NCBI GenBank assembly: GCA_030831135.1 | Contig: JAURLR010000197.1 | Span: forward strand, 1 to 14,032 | DNA length: 14,032 nt | Direction of reading: 5' to 3' | From: Alphaproteobacteria bacterium | GTDB taxonomy: Bacteria; Pseudomonadota; Alphaproteobacteria; UBA6615 | Shown here: positions 1 to 7,214 of the stretch, in pieces | Numbering within the stretch: the stretch's first letter is position 1 | Layout of the letters: each line of letters begins with the position of its first letter | Translations under genes and position numbers: made by a program | The notes under the pieces: generated by a model | What the model was told of the DNA's origin: nothing | What the model saw: only the letters and a program-made list of their open reading frames with translations | Database searches by the model: none

Positions 1-497
1 ACTGCAAATCCAGCGAGATAGGCAACAAGCGGTGTCGGTTCGGCACCGATGATGGCTTCGCCATAAGCATAGCCATGGAAAATACCTGCGATCACGAACA
101 GGCTAGCCCATGCCACGAGCGGCTGACTGCGCTTGGAAAGGATCATGACGCCGAGCAGAAGAACGGATGCCGAAATCACGATCTCCACAATCGGCAGATT
201 GAAAGCCATCAGGTGAATCGCCGTTCCCAGCAATGTGGCACCAACGAAAAAGGCCGGCATCGCCAGACCGCGCACCAGGAATGAAGCGGCCACGCCGATT
301 CCGATGATGAAGGCCAGATGATCAAGGCCGATGATCGGATGTCCAATCCCTGAAAGCAGGCCTTCACCAAACGAGGATGGCGTGACGCCGCCCATCGGGT
401 GATGCGCATATGCGGGGACCGCAACCAACAGGACCAACAGGGCCGTCAGAGCAGCCGGCAGGCGGTTCAGGCAATTCCGAGCAATCAAATTCATCAT
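1..497 (-). CDS. HupE/UreJ family membrane metal permease (partial, 3' end outside window)
   Basis: About 165 N-terminal codons are present and the gene continues past the left edge. Residues 1-31 form a signal peptide (positive start, Leu/Val/Ala core, AYA) followed by a mature N-terminus beginning HHP. A GHPIIGLDH motif (residues 52-60) and an FHGYAYGE motif (140-147) match the conserved His/Asp/Glu clusters of HupE/UreJ proteins, which are thought to move nickel or cobalt across the inner membrane. Several hydrophobic helices lie between them. Two ATG codons are adjacent, at 497 and 494; a GGAG lies 3 bases before the first and 6 before the second, so 494 may be the real start. The gene follows mltG on the same strand after 87 bases, so it could be co-transcribed or have its own promoter. 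No hydrogenase or urease gene is visible, so the metal is unknown. Family assignment is firm; substrate is not. Confidence 0.85.
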   Translation of the reverse strand, partial: MMNLIARNCLNRLPAALTALLVLLVAVPAYAHHPMGGVTPSSFGEGLLSGIGHPIIGLDHLAFIIGIGVAASFLVRGLAMPAFFVGATLLGTAIHLMAFNLPIVEIVISASVLLLGVMILSKRSQPLVAWASLFVIAGIFHGYAYGEAIIGAEPTPLVAYLAGFA

Positions 498-584
498 TCT
501 CTCCGGAGTTTCGTTGACCGAGTATGGCTTGTCGGATGGCGCATCGCAATTGTGAATGCCGCAGAATGGGCATCGCAAGTGCGG

Positions 585-1622
585 TTATCTCGCCTGACGC
601 TGGATGCGCCGCCAATTTGCGACATTGCGGTTGTGCTCCGACAGGGTTCGGGCAAAGGCGTGACCGCCGGTGCCATCCGCAACAAAATAGAAAAACTTCG
701 TTTCGGCCGGCTTCAGCGCGGCGGAAATGCTCTCAAGCCCGGGATTGGCGATCGGCGATGGGGGCAATCCATCGCGCGTATAAGTGTTGAAAGGATGGTC
801 AATCTCCAGATGGCGGCGCAACAGCCGTCCGGTAAAGGGGCCCCCATCCGTCTCGAGACCATACACGACCGTCGGATCGGATTGCAGGCGCATACCGCGA
901 TTCAACCGGTTGATGAAGACCGAAGCCACCCGCGCGCGCTCCTCGGGCACCCCGGTCTCCCGCTCGATGATCGAGGCCAGCACAACGGCTTCCTGCGGTG
1001 TTTTTATGGGCAGGCCTTCGTCGCGCGCGGCCCACAAACGTCCAACCGCGGTCTGCATTGCGGCCCGCATCCGCGCCAGAAGATCGGCACGGCTGTCCCC
1101 CCAACTGTAGTGATAGGTCTCGGGCAGCAGCGTTCCTTCACCGATCTCGGCTGCATCGGGCAGGTCCCCGGTCAGCCCTTCGGCAAGGTTCAAGGTCGCA
1201 AGAACTTCACGCGTGGTCAGGCCTTCGGCAATGGTAACCCGGCGCACAACGACATCACCCGATTGCAACTTCGCAATCGCTTCACGAAGACTGATCCCGG
1301 CCGGAAAGGCATATTCACCCGCTCGCAATGGTTTTTCAGGCGCAAACAGACGCATCAAGACCTGTACCAGCCGTTCATCGGCGCTCACGCCAGCCTCGGT
1401 CAAGGCGCGCGCAATCATGCGCCCCGACGCCCCGGGTGGAATGATCAGATTGGTTTCTGCCCGCAGCGGCCCGGGATCGGAATAGGCGCGATGCAACATC
1501 ACCGCAGCACCGCCCACGATGGTCGCGCCCGCAATCAGAAGCAGGACGAAACAGGTCAACACCCACCCCAGACGACGGCGTCGGGGTTGGTCGGTTGTTG
1601 GAATATCGGCCGGATCGGTCAT
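585..1622 (-). CDS. mltG: Endolytic murein transglycosylase MltG (YceG-like)
   Basis: The 345-residue protein is close to the usual length for MltG, an inner-membrane enzyme that cleaves nascent glycan strands and so sets their length. A short Arg-rich cytoplasmic N-terminus (PRRRR, residues 13-17) precedes a single membrane helix at about 19-42. The periplasmic part ends in the YceG domain, with the catalytic-glutamate motif ASIIERETG (Glu at about 220), the FINRL and LQSDPTVVYG segments, and the C-terminal FYFVADGTGGHAFARTL signature (about 310-327). The gene lies 40 bases after fabF on the same strand, the usual alphaproteobacterial placement at the end of the fab cluster, which couples lipid and wall synthesis. 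The ribosome binding site is weak, and a five-codon overlapping reading frame (1633 to 1619, stop included) ends across the start codon. Confidence 0.95.
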   Translation of the reverse strand: MTDPADIPTTDQPRRRRLGWVLTCFVLLLIAGATIVGGAAVMLHRAYSDPGPLRAETNLIIPPGASGRMIARALTEAGVSADERLVQVLMRLFAPEKPLRAGEYAFPAGISLREAIAKLQSGDVVVRRVTIAEGLTTREVLATLNLAEGLTGDLPDAAEIGEGTLLPETYHYSWGDSRADLLARMRAAMQTAVGRLWAARDEGLPIKTPQEAVVLASIIERETGVPEERARVASVFINRLNRGMRLQSDPTVVYGLETDGGPFTGRLLRRHLEIDHPFNTYTRDGLPPSPIANPGLESISAALKPAETKFFYFVADGTGGHAFARTLSEHNRNVANWRRIQRQAR

Positions 1623-1662
1623 TGCCCAGCCATGTTAGACGGGAAGCGGGGAATCGTGAGGC

Positions 1663-2922
1663 TCAGACCTCGGCGAATACCAGACTTGCATTGGTGCCGC
1701 CAAAACCGAACGAGTTGCTCAGTGCGTAACGCACCTTGCGTTCCTTGGCCGTATGCGGAACCAGGTCAATGTCACAGGCATCCGACGGGTCATCAAGATT
1801 GATGGTTGGCGGCACAACATTGCTGTTGATCGCCATGATCGAGTAGATCGCCTCCACCGCCCCGGCTGCACCGAGCAAATGCCCGATTGCCGATTTCGTG
1901 GATGACATCGAAAGCTTGTAGGCGTGGTCGCCAAAGAGGCGTTTTACCGCACCGAGTTCGATCTCGTCACCCAGCGGCGTCGATGTGCCATGGGCATTGA
2001 CGTAGTCGATATCTTCCCGGTTCAGACCCGCGCGCTTGAGTGCGGCTTCCATCGACCTGAAGCCACCATTGCCATCATCAGCCGGGGCCGTGATGTGATG
2101 GGCATCGCCCGACAAGCCATAACCAACCACTTCGGCATAGATTTTCGCGCCGCGTGCCTTGGCGTGCTCGTATTCTTCAAGCACGACCACGCCGGCGCCC
2201 TCACCCATGACAAAACCATCGCGGCCCTTGTCATAAGGCCGGGATCCTTTTTCCGGCGTATCATTGTAGCTGGTCGACAGCGCCCGACAGGCGGCAAAGC
2301 CGGCAATACCGATCCGGCAAATCGCCGCTTCAGCACCACCCGCCACCATCACATCGGCGTCATCCAGCATGATCAGCCGGGCTGCATCGCCAATCGCGTG
2401 AGCCCCGGTCGAACAGGCCGTGACAACCGCATGGTTCGGCCCTTTGAAGCCGTACCGGATCGACACATGCCCGGAGGCAAGGTTGATCAGCGCTGAGGGA
2501 ATGAAGAACGGGCCCACCTTGCGCGGTCCCTGCTCGTGCAGGAGAATCGCGCCATTGGCGATGGTCTGCAGACCGCCGATCCCGGAGCCGATCATGACGC
2601 CAGTGCGTTCCTGATCTATTTCAGCCTCGGGTTTCCAGCCGGAATCCTCGACCGCCTCGACCGCGGCCGAGATGCCGTAGACGATGAATTCGTCGATCCG
2701 GCGCTGGTCCTTGGACGAGACATAATTGTCCGCATTGAACGTTCCATTGCTCCCGTCGCCGCGCGGCACCTGAGCCGCGATTTTCGCGGGCAGGTCCGAC
2801 ACGTCGAACTTGTCAATGATAACGGCCCCGGATTCGCCGTTGGTCAGGCGAGTCCAATTATGGTCCAGGCCAACGCCAAGTGGCGTGACGAGACCCATTC
2901 CGGTGACAACGACACGTCTCAT
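1663..2922 (-). CDS. fabF: Beta-ketoacyl-ACP synthase II (FabF)
   Basis: This 419-residue thiolase-fold condensing enzyme adds malonyl-ACP units to growing acyl-ACP in the cytoplasm; in the family it is the KAS II that elongates longer and unsaturated chains. The Cys-His-His triad is intact: Cys170 in VTACSTGAHA, His311 in NAHGTSTPLGD and His348 in KSAIGHLLGAAGA, with the supporting Lys343. The C-terminal Gly-rich loop SNSFGFGGTNAS is present. Length and motifs are full FabF rather than FabB. The ATG at 2922 gives the standard MRRVVVTGMG start. It lies 71 bases downstream of acpP, with a potential stem-loop between them, and 40 bases upstream of mltG. The Shine-Dalgarno sequence is weak compared with that of acpP, which fits lower translation of the enzyme than of the abundant carrier protein (inference). 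Confidence 0.98.
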   Translation of the reverse strand: MRRVVVTGMGLVTPLGVGLDHNWTRLTNGESGAVIIDKFDVSDLPAKIAAQVPRGDGSNGTFNADNYVSSKDQRRIDEFIVYGISAAVEAVEDSGWKPEAEIDQERTGVMIGSGIGGLQTIANGAILLHEQGPRKVGPFFIPSALINLASGHVSIRYGFKGPNHAVVTACSTGAHAIGDAARLIMLDDADVMVAGGAEAAICRIGIAGFAACRALSTSYNDTPEKGSRPYDKGRDGFVMGEGAGVVVLEEYEHAKARGAKIYAEVVGYGLSGDAHHITAPADDGNGGFRSMEAALKRAGLNREDIDYVNAHGTSTPLGDEIELGAVKRLFGDHAYKLSMSSTKSAIGHLLGAAGAVEAIYSIMAINSNVVPPTINLDDPSDACDIDLVPHTAKERKVRYALSNSFGFGGTNASLVFAEV

Positions 2923-2953
2923 GGGATTCCGATGCGCTGTTTTACGGGGTGTA

Positions 2954-2995
2954 GGTTCGTGCGACCAATGCCGCGCGAACCTGTTGCCGAAGGTT
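2954..2995 (-). other. Alternative stem-loops between acpP and fabF
   Basis: In the acpP-fabF gap there is a perfect 6-bp inverted repeat, GGTTCG at 2954-2959 with CGAACC at 2976-2981. Its AACC part can instead form a 5-bp stem with AGGTT at 2991-2995, which overlaps the acpP stop codon. No U-run follows, so this is not a standard intrinsic terminator. It may protect the acpP 3' end or damp read-through into fabF. This was seen by eye only. Confidence 0.35.
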
Positions 2996-3230
2996 AGTCA
3001 GCAGCTTCTTCGAGGAACTTCACGGCATCACCGACTGTAAGAATCTTCTCCGCCGCATCGTCGGGGATTTCACACCCGAACTCTTCTTCGAATGCCATCA
3101 CCAGCTCAACGGTATCGAGGCTGTCTGCCCCGAGGTCGTCAATGAAGCTCGCATTCTCGGTGACTTTGCCTTCATCGACACCAAGGTGTTCGACAACGAT
3201 TTTCTGCACGCGTTCGGCAACATCGCTCAT
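2994..3230 (-). CDS. acpP: Acyl carrier protein
   Basis: The 78-residue acidic, helical protein carries acyl chains as thioesters on a 4'-phosphopantetheine arm during fatty acid synthesis. The attachment site is Ser37 in the [15 protein letters not shown] motif, which is the standard ACP signature, and the rest ([28 protein letters not shown]) matches helices II-IV. A GAGGG ribosome binding site at 3240-3244 lies 9 bases before the ATG. The gene sits between fabG and fabF as in most proteobacteria, but 233 bases separate it from fabG, so it very likely has its own promoter and can be expressed well above the flanking enzymes. Its leader contains a perfect palindrome (3262-3274). Confidence 0.98.
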   Translation of the reverse strand: MSDVAERVQKIVVEHLGVDEGKVTENASFIDDLGADSLDTVELVMAFEEEFGCEIPDDAAEKILTVGDAVKFLEEAAD

Positions 3231-3261
3231 TTCAGACTGCCCTCAATTTTTTGTTTCGTTA

Positions 3262-3274
3262 TCCCGTGACGGGA
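3262..3274. promoter_or_regulatory. Perfect palindrome in the acpP leader
   Basis: TCCCGT-G-ACGGGA is an inverted repeat with 6-bp arms and a one-base centre, 32 bases upstream of the acpP start codon. Next to it, TAAGAC occurs twice (3282-3287 and 3295-3300), 13 bases apart and each followed closely by CGATT. This could be an operator site, or chance. A one-base loop is too tight for RNA, so a DNA-binding dimer is the more natural reading. I could not identify a convincing -35/-10 pair in this gap. Confidence 0.35.
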
Positions 3275-3463
3275 CGGTTTCTAAGACAACGATTTAAGAC
3301 GATTCGGATAGCAAGTGCGCCCCAAAACGACCGTTGATCCCTATCACAGCGCATTTTCACAAACCATAGCTTGATCAGCATGCGCCACTGGAGGCCGCGA
3401 CTTAGCCGCGTTCGCCCGTAACGTCAAGCGGCGGCGGGGGATCAAACGGCCATCCAGGCACTC

Positions 3464-4201
3464 TTATATCATCGCCATGCCGCCATTCACGTGCAGGGTC
3501 TGCCCCGTGACATAGGACGCTTCCGGACTCGACAGGAAGACCGCACAGGCCGCCACATCATCAACAACACCCAGACGCCCTGCGGGAATCCGGCCCAGCA
3601 AAGCTGATTTCTGGTCGTCCGAAAGTGCGTCCGTCATCGGCGTTTCGATAAACCCCGGCGCGATACAGTTCACCGTGATCCCGCGGCTGGCGACTTCCTG
3701 GGCCAATGCTTTTGACATGCCGGTCAGACCTGCCTTCGACGCCGCATAATTTGCCTGCCCGGGATTGCCGGTGGCACCAACGACAGAGGTGACCGTCACG
3801 ATGCGGCCCCAGCGCGCCTTCATCATGCCGCGCAGGGACGCACGGGTCAGCCGAAACGCGGAGGTCAGATTGACATCAATGACCTGCTGCCATTCCTCGT
3901 CCTTCATGCGCATGGCCAGATTGTCCCACGTCAGCCCGGCATTGTTGATCAGGATGTCAACGCTCCCCGCCGCTTCGATCGCGCCGGCAATCAACGCGTC
4001 GGGCGCGGCCGGATCTGACAGGTCTGCCGCTACCACATGACAGCGCGCGCCCAGTTCGGCGGCCAGCGCGTCAAGTTTTTCGGCCCGCGTCCCGCTGGCT
4101 ACAATCGTTGCGCCGCGTTCATGCAACTGCCTGGCAATTGCGCCGCCGATGCCACCTGTTGCGCCTGTCACCAGCGCGGTTTTTCCTCCGAGCTCGAACA
4201 T
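3464..4201 (-). CDS. fabG: 3-oxoacyl-ACP reductase FabG
   Basis: This 245-residue short-chain dehydrogenase reduces 3-oxoacyl-ACP to 3-hydroxyacyl-ACP with NADPH in the cytoplasm. The nucleotide-binding motif TGATGGIG is at residues 12-19, NNAG at 86-89, and the catalytic residues are Ser139, Tyr152 and Lys156 (YAASK), each one residue off the E. coli FabG numbering. The PGFIETPMT segment (182-190) and the VTGQTLHVNGGM ending are typical of FabG. The ATG at 4201 is preceded by AGGA and, further up, GAGGAAA. It begins 41 bases after the fabD stop codon on the same strand, so the two are probably co-transcribed. The SDR family is large, but the fab context and full motif match make this assignment secure. 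Confidence 0.97.
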   Translation of the reverse strand: MFELGGKTALVTGATGGIGGAIARQLHERGATIVASGTRAEKLDALAAELGARCHVVAADLSDPAAPDALIAGAIEAAGSVDILINNAGLTWDNLAMRMKDEEWQQVIDVNLTSAFRLTRASLRGMMKARWGRIVTVTSVVGATGNPGQANYAASKAGLTGMSKALAQEVASRGITVNCIAPGFIETPMTDALSDDQKSALLGRIPAGRLGVVDDVAACAVFLSSPEASYVTGQTLHVNGGMAMI

Positions 4202-4242
4202 GTCGTCCTGTTTCCTCGTAACTGTCTGGGTTGTCTGATCGC

Positions 4243-5184
4243 CTAAAGGGTGGCGAGAAATTTCTCGATGTCTTCCGGCGTGCCAATTGTACGTCCGGTC
4301 AACTCACGGTCGATACGCCGGTTGAGACCGGTCAGAACCTTGCCGGCTCCCACCTCGCAAAGTTCGTCAACGCCGTGATCGCGCATGGCCAGCACGCATT
4401 CCCGCCAGCGGACCCGGCTTGTGACCTGTTCCACCAGAAGGTTCCGGATGTCATCGGGATCAGAGACAGGCGTGGCCGTCACATTGGCCACAACGGGCGG
4501 ATTGGGCGTGGTGATGTTTGCGGATGCCAGTGCGTAGGTCATGATATCGGCGGCCGGGTCGAGAAGTGAACAATGAAACGGCGCGCTGACCGTCAACATC
4601 ATCGCCTTTTTCGCGCCGCGTTCCTTGGCAATTTCGACCGCACGTTCCACCGCGTCGGTATCGCCGCTCACGACAACCTGACCATCGGAATTGTCATTGG
4701 CCACGTCACAGACCTGATCCTCTGCCGCATCTGCTGCCACAGCCTCAACCTCTTCAAGACTGAGCCCGAGAATCGCGGCCATGGCGCCTTTACCGACTGG
4801 GACTGCCGCCTGCATCGCCTCTCCGCGGGTCTGGAGCAAACGCGCGGTCTCGCCAAGCGGAATGGCCCCCGCCGCCGCCAGCGCGGAATATTCGCCAAGG
4901 CTGTGACCCGCCACGAAAGACGCCACCTCTGAAACCTTGATGCCCCCTTCCACTTCAAGCACCCGGATCACCGCCATACTGTGGGCCATCAGGGCCGGCT
5001 GGGTGTTCTCCGTCAGAGTGAGTTCTTCGATGGGCCCTTCGAACATGATCCGGCTGAGCCGTTTCTCAAGGGCGTCATCGACTTCCTCAAACACGAGTTT
5101 GGCCGCAGGAAAGGCTTTGCTCAGCGCCAGTCCCATGCCCACTTCCTGGCTCCCCTGTCCCGGAAAGACGAATGCACGACTCAT
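4243..5184 (-). CDS. fabD: Malonyl-CoA:ACP transacylase FabD
   Basis: The 313-residue enzyme transfers malonyl from CoA to the acyl carrier protein, supplying the extender unit for fatty acid synthesis. The protein starts with the family motif FPGQGSQ (7-13). The nucleophile is Ser95 in GHSLGEYSALA; Arg120 (QTRGEAMQ) binds the malonyl carboxylate and His204 (SAPFHCSLL) is the base, matching Ser92/Arg117/His201 of E. coli FabD. The C-terminal VGAGKVLTGLNRRI segment is also standard. A strong GAGGGGG ribosome binding site (5195-5201) lies 10 bases before the ATG. This is the first gene of the leftward fab cluster and is divergent from rpsF across 256 bases. Confidence 0.97.
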   Translation of the reverse strand: MSRAFVFPGQGSQEVGMGLALSKAFPAAKLVFEEVDDALEKRLSRIMFEGPIEELTLTENTQPALMAHSMAVIRVLEVEGGIKVSEVASFVAGHSLGEYSALAAAGAIPLGETARLLQTRGEAMQAAVPVGKGAMAAILGLSLEEVEAVAADAAEDQVCDVANDNSDGQVVVSGDTDAVERAVEIAKERGAKKAMMLTVSAPFHCSLLDPAADIMTYALASANITTPNPPVVANVTATPVSDPDDIRNLLVEQVTSRVRWRECVLAMRDHGVDELCEVGAGKVLTGLNRRIDRELTGRTIGTPEDIEKFLATL

Positions 5185-5218
5185 TTTTGTAAATCCCCCT
5201 CAAAATCTCGTTGGCTCA

Positions 5219-5247
5219 GTCATATAGCCGGTGCCGTGGTGTCGCAA
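5219..5247 (-). promoter_or_regulatory. Candidate fabD promoter
   Basis: On the minus strand TTGCGA (5247-5242) is followed after exactly 17 bases by TATGAC (5224-5219). Each hexamer matches four of six positions of the housekeeping consensus. Transcription would begin near 5212, leaving a leader of roughly 28 bases. It is placed as expected for the first gene of the cluster, but the match is modest. Confidence 0.4.
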
Positions 5248-5340
5248 GATGCGGGAAGGAAGCGCTTGCGCCTGGCAAGGCATCTGGTGTATTCCCCGCG
5301 CCTCAAGCGGTGTGGGGAGAAATCCGCACCGCACTCCTTG

Positions 5341-5364
5341 CCGGTGACGCATTGGGCCCACCGG
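5341..5364 (+). other. Leader hairpin upstream of rpsF
   Basis: CCGGTG at 5341-5346 pairs perfectly with CACCGG at 5359-5364 around a 12-base loop. It directly precedes a second, more elaborate hairpin at 5368-5413, so the rpsF leader may fold into two consecutive structures. No U-run follows. Confidence 0.35.
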
Positions 5365-5367
5365 ATA

Positions 5368-5413
5368 TGACCGTGCAGCCGCGGCCCGTGAACGGGGCGA
5401 TCGGCGGCGGTCA
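5368..5413 (+). promoter_or_regulatory. Layered hairpin in rpsF leader, candidate S6:S18 autoregulatory site
   Basis: Three stacked helices are visible: TGACCG/CGGTCA (5368-5373 with 5408-5413), GCCG/CGGC (5378-5381 with 5402-5405) and CCCG/CGGG (5385-5388 with 5393-5396) closed by a UGAA loop. Internal loops TGCA/GG and CGG/GCGAT separate them. The element ends 27 bases before the rpsF ATG. In many bacteria the S6:S18 complex represses its own mRNA by binding a leader hairpin that mimics its 16S rRNA site and contains a CCG element. This leader is in the right place, but I cannot confirm a match to that motif. Confidence 0.45.
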
Positions 5414-5440
5414 GCAAACAGCCAAAGGGAGTCGCATAAC

Positions 5441-5917
5441 ATGCCACTCTATGAACACGTCTTTATTGCGCGTCAGGATATTTCCGGCACGCAGGTCGAT
5501 CAACTGATCGAAGCCTTTACCGGGGTTGTAGAAACCGGTGGCGGCAAGGTCATTGAGACCGAATCCTGGGGTCTTCGCAACCTCGCCTACCGGATCAAGA
5601 AGAACCGGAAGGGTCACTATGTGATGATGAATCTCGACGCTTCGTCGGACGTCGTCAACGAACTCGAACGCCAGCAGCGCATCCACGAAGATGTTCTTCG
5701 CTATCTGACCCTCCGGGTTGATGAGCATGAAGAAGGTCCCTCGGTCATGATGCAGGGCCGCAAGGAACGCGGCGCAGGCCGTGATGACGGCGACAGCACA
5801 CCGGCCGCAGCGGCCACTTCGGAAGCGGCTACGCCTGAGGCAAAGCCTGCTGAAACGACTGCAGCAACCGATGCCGCACCGGCATCTGATTCCGACAGCG
5901 AAGGGGAGAAAGAATAA
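5441..5917 (+). CDS. rpsF: 30S ribosomal protein S6 (with acidic C-terminal tail)
   Basis: S6 binds 16S rRNA in the platform of the small subunit as a heterodimer with S18, whose gene follows. Residues 1-100 are the ferredoxin-like S6 core ([44 protein letters not shown]). From about residue 112 to 158 there is a low-complexity Ala/Pro/Thr/Glu/Asp-rich tail ending DSDSEGEKE, making the protein longer than the roughly 100-135 residues common elsewhere; such tails occur in other alphaproteobacterial S6 proteins. The ATG at 5441 has GGGAG 9 bases upstream. The stop codon TAA shares one base with the rpsR start (TAATG), so translation of the two partner proteins is coupled. The leader is structured and may be an autoregulatory site. 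Confidence 0.97.
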   Translation: MPLYEHVFIARQDISGTQVDQLIEAFTGVVETGGGKVIETESWGLRNLAYRIKKNRKGHYVMMNLDASSDVVNELERQQRIHEDVLRYLTLRVDEHEEGPSVMMQGRKERGAGRDDGDSTPAAAATSEAATPEAKPAETTAATDAAPASDSDSEGEKE

Positions 5918-6192
5918 TGTCTATGGGACCCCGTACTGGTGGTAGTGGCGGCGGCGGCGGCGCAGGTGGTCGACGCCCGTTCTTTCGTCGGCGCAAGACG
6001 TGTCCGTTCACCGGCTCAAATGCGCCGAAGATCGACTACAAGGACACCAAGCTGCTGACCCGATACGTCTCCGAGCGCGGAAAGATCGTGCCGAGCCGCA
6101 TCACAGCCGTCTCGGCCAAGAAACAGCGTGAGCTGGCCCGTGCCATCAAGCGCTCGCGGTTTCTCGCCCTGATGCCTTACGTCCTCGACTGA
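5917..6192 (+). CDS. rpsR: 30S ribosomal protein S18
   Basis: The 91-residue protein is the partner of S6 on the 30S platform. The core from about residue 19 ([56 protein letters not shown]...) is unmistakable S18; I keep motifs short here and note that the core runs to the end of the protein. It is preceded by an unusual glycine-rich N-terminus ([12 protein letters not shown], residues 7-18), which makes it about ten residues longer than many S18 proteins. The ATG overlaps the rpsF stop by one base. A strong AGGGGAG ribosome binding site lies inside the rpsF tail, 8 bases before the start. Starting later is not possible because there is no in-frame start codon with a better binding site. Confidence 0.97.
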   Translation: MSMGPRTGGSGGGGGAGGRRPFFRRRKTCPFTGSNAPKIDYKDTKLLTRYVSERGKIVPSRITAVSAKKQRELARAIKRSRFLALMPYVLD

Positions 6193-6247
6193 GATCAGAT
6201 GGCTTGACGGCCCGGCGGTCGTTCTAGTCCTGAGCATTGCAAGGCAG

Positions 6248-7213
6248 ATGATGCAAGGCACAACCAGACTCCTCGTTCTCAAGCTTGCCGCTGGCGCGGC
6301 GGCGGCGCTGCTCTTTGCAGCACCGTTTGTGCTGGGACTGGGCGCTGCGGCACCCCTCACCCTGACCGGCATCCCGTTGATGGCAGCCGGTCTGGGCTTT
6401 GGTGTGCTTGCAGCCATAGGCGCCGGGCTCACGGGCCTGATGGTGCTTTTCGGAATGGCTGTGCTTTTTGCGTTGAGTTCAGAACCTGTTGTTCTGTTCG
6501 CTGCTCTGTTTGTGATCCCGATCGTGTTTGTGGTTCAGCAGCTGCAGCGTTCGCGCACATCCTCGCTTGGTTACATTGAATGGCAACCGCCGCTCAATGT
6601 CATGGCGTGGTTGTTGGCGGGGGCGTTGCTGGTCATGATCGTCTTTGCGGTCATGGTGATCCGTGGCAATACGGATCTGCCGTTCCTCACCCGGTCCTTC
6701 CTGCAGCCTGTCGTCACAGGTCTGTTCCCGGAACTCGGGTTTCACCGCACACGATCACTTGTTGAAGTGCTGACACCGGTCTTTCCCGGTGCCGCCATAG
6801 CGGTCTGGCTGATCCTCCTTTCGGTGGCAACAGCTGGCGCACTTGCCTTGCTTCGCTTTTGGGGCGCATTGCAACGGCCATTGCCGCGCATGGAAGAACT
6901 GCAGGTTCCGCTCTGGATTCCGGCAGCATTCGGACTTGCAGTCGCTTTTGCGCTACTGGATCATGGCAATCTGGCTTATCTCGGCCAGAATGCGGCCATT
7001 GCGCTGCTCGTTCCCGTATTCCTTGCCGGAGCGGGAAGCTTTCACGCAATCGCACGACGGACGCCAATATTTTTCGTAGTTATTGCCGTGTTTTACGGCT
7101 TTATGATCGTCTTCCCGCCCCTCATCGCAGTTGTTGCGCTGATTGGTGTGGCGGACCAAACCCTCGATCTTCGCCGGCGCATCGGATTCGATCCGACCGG
7201 CCAGGAGGTGTGA
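6248..7213 (+). CDS. DUF2232 family (YybS-like) polytopic membrane protein
   Basis: This 321-residue, very hydrophobic protein has about eight or nine predicted membrane helices (near 8-32, 40-60, 62-78, 80-98, 118-138, 180-203, 222-237, 244-265 and 272-302). Its C-terminus has an [19 protein letters not shown] helix and then [12 protein letters not shown], which resembles the end of DUF2232 proteins. Members of this family are commonly found between rpsR and rplI in alphaproteobacteria, and the Bacillus YybS protein also sits beside rplI. The function is unknown. The start is ATG-ATG at 6248/6251 with AAGG just upstream; the second ATG has the better spacing (6 bases). It lies 55 bases after rpsR and only one base before the rplI start, so it is part of the ribosomal operon and likely coupled to rplI. 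Assignment rests on position and topology. Confidence 0.8.
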   Translation: MMQGTTRLLVLKLAAGAAAALLFAAPFVLGLGAAAPLTLTGIPLMAAGLGFGVLAAIGAGLTGLMVLFGMAVLFALSSEPVVLFAALFVIPIVFVVQQLQRSRTSSLGYIEWQPPLNVMAWLLAGALLVMIVFAVMVIRGNTDLPFLTRSFLQPVVTGLFPELGFHRTRSLVEVLTPVFPGAAIAVWLILLSVATAGALALLRFWGALQRPLPRMEELQVPLWIPAAFGLAVAFALLDHGNLAYLGQNAAIALLVPVFLAGAGSFHAIARRTPIFFVVIAVFYGFMIVFPPLIAVVALIGVADQTLDLRRRIGFDPTGQEV

Positions 7214-7214
7214 C

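Noticed and set aside
498..584. Possible terminator after mltG
   Set aside because: A 5-bp ATGCC/GGCAT stem (556-560 with 569-573) exists but has no U-run, so it is not supported as a terminator.
399..1802. Long plus-strand open frame of 467 codons
   Set aside because: It is antisense to mltG and the end of fabF, both clear genes. The translation is rich in Arg, Gln, His and Gly with no domain pattern, as expected from the shadow of GC-rich coding DNA.
1924..2496. Plus-strand open frame of 190 codons within fabF
   Set aside because: Antisense shadow of fabF with no recognisable domain.
5266..5295. rpsF promoter TTGCGC-N18-TATTCC
   Set aside because: The -10 matches only three of six consensus positions; too weak to list as a feature, though a promoter must exist in this region.
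7143..7214. Longer start for rplI
   Set aside because: The extension lies inside the upstream membrane protein gene and is not L9-like; ATG 7215 has a strong binding site and the conserved L9 N-terminus.
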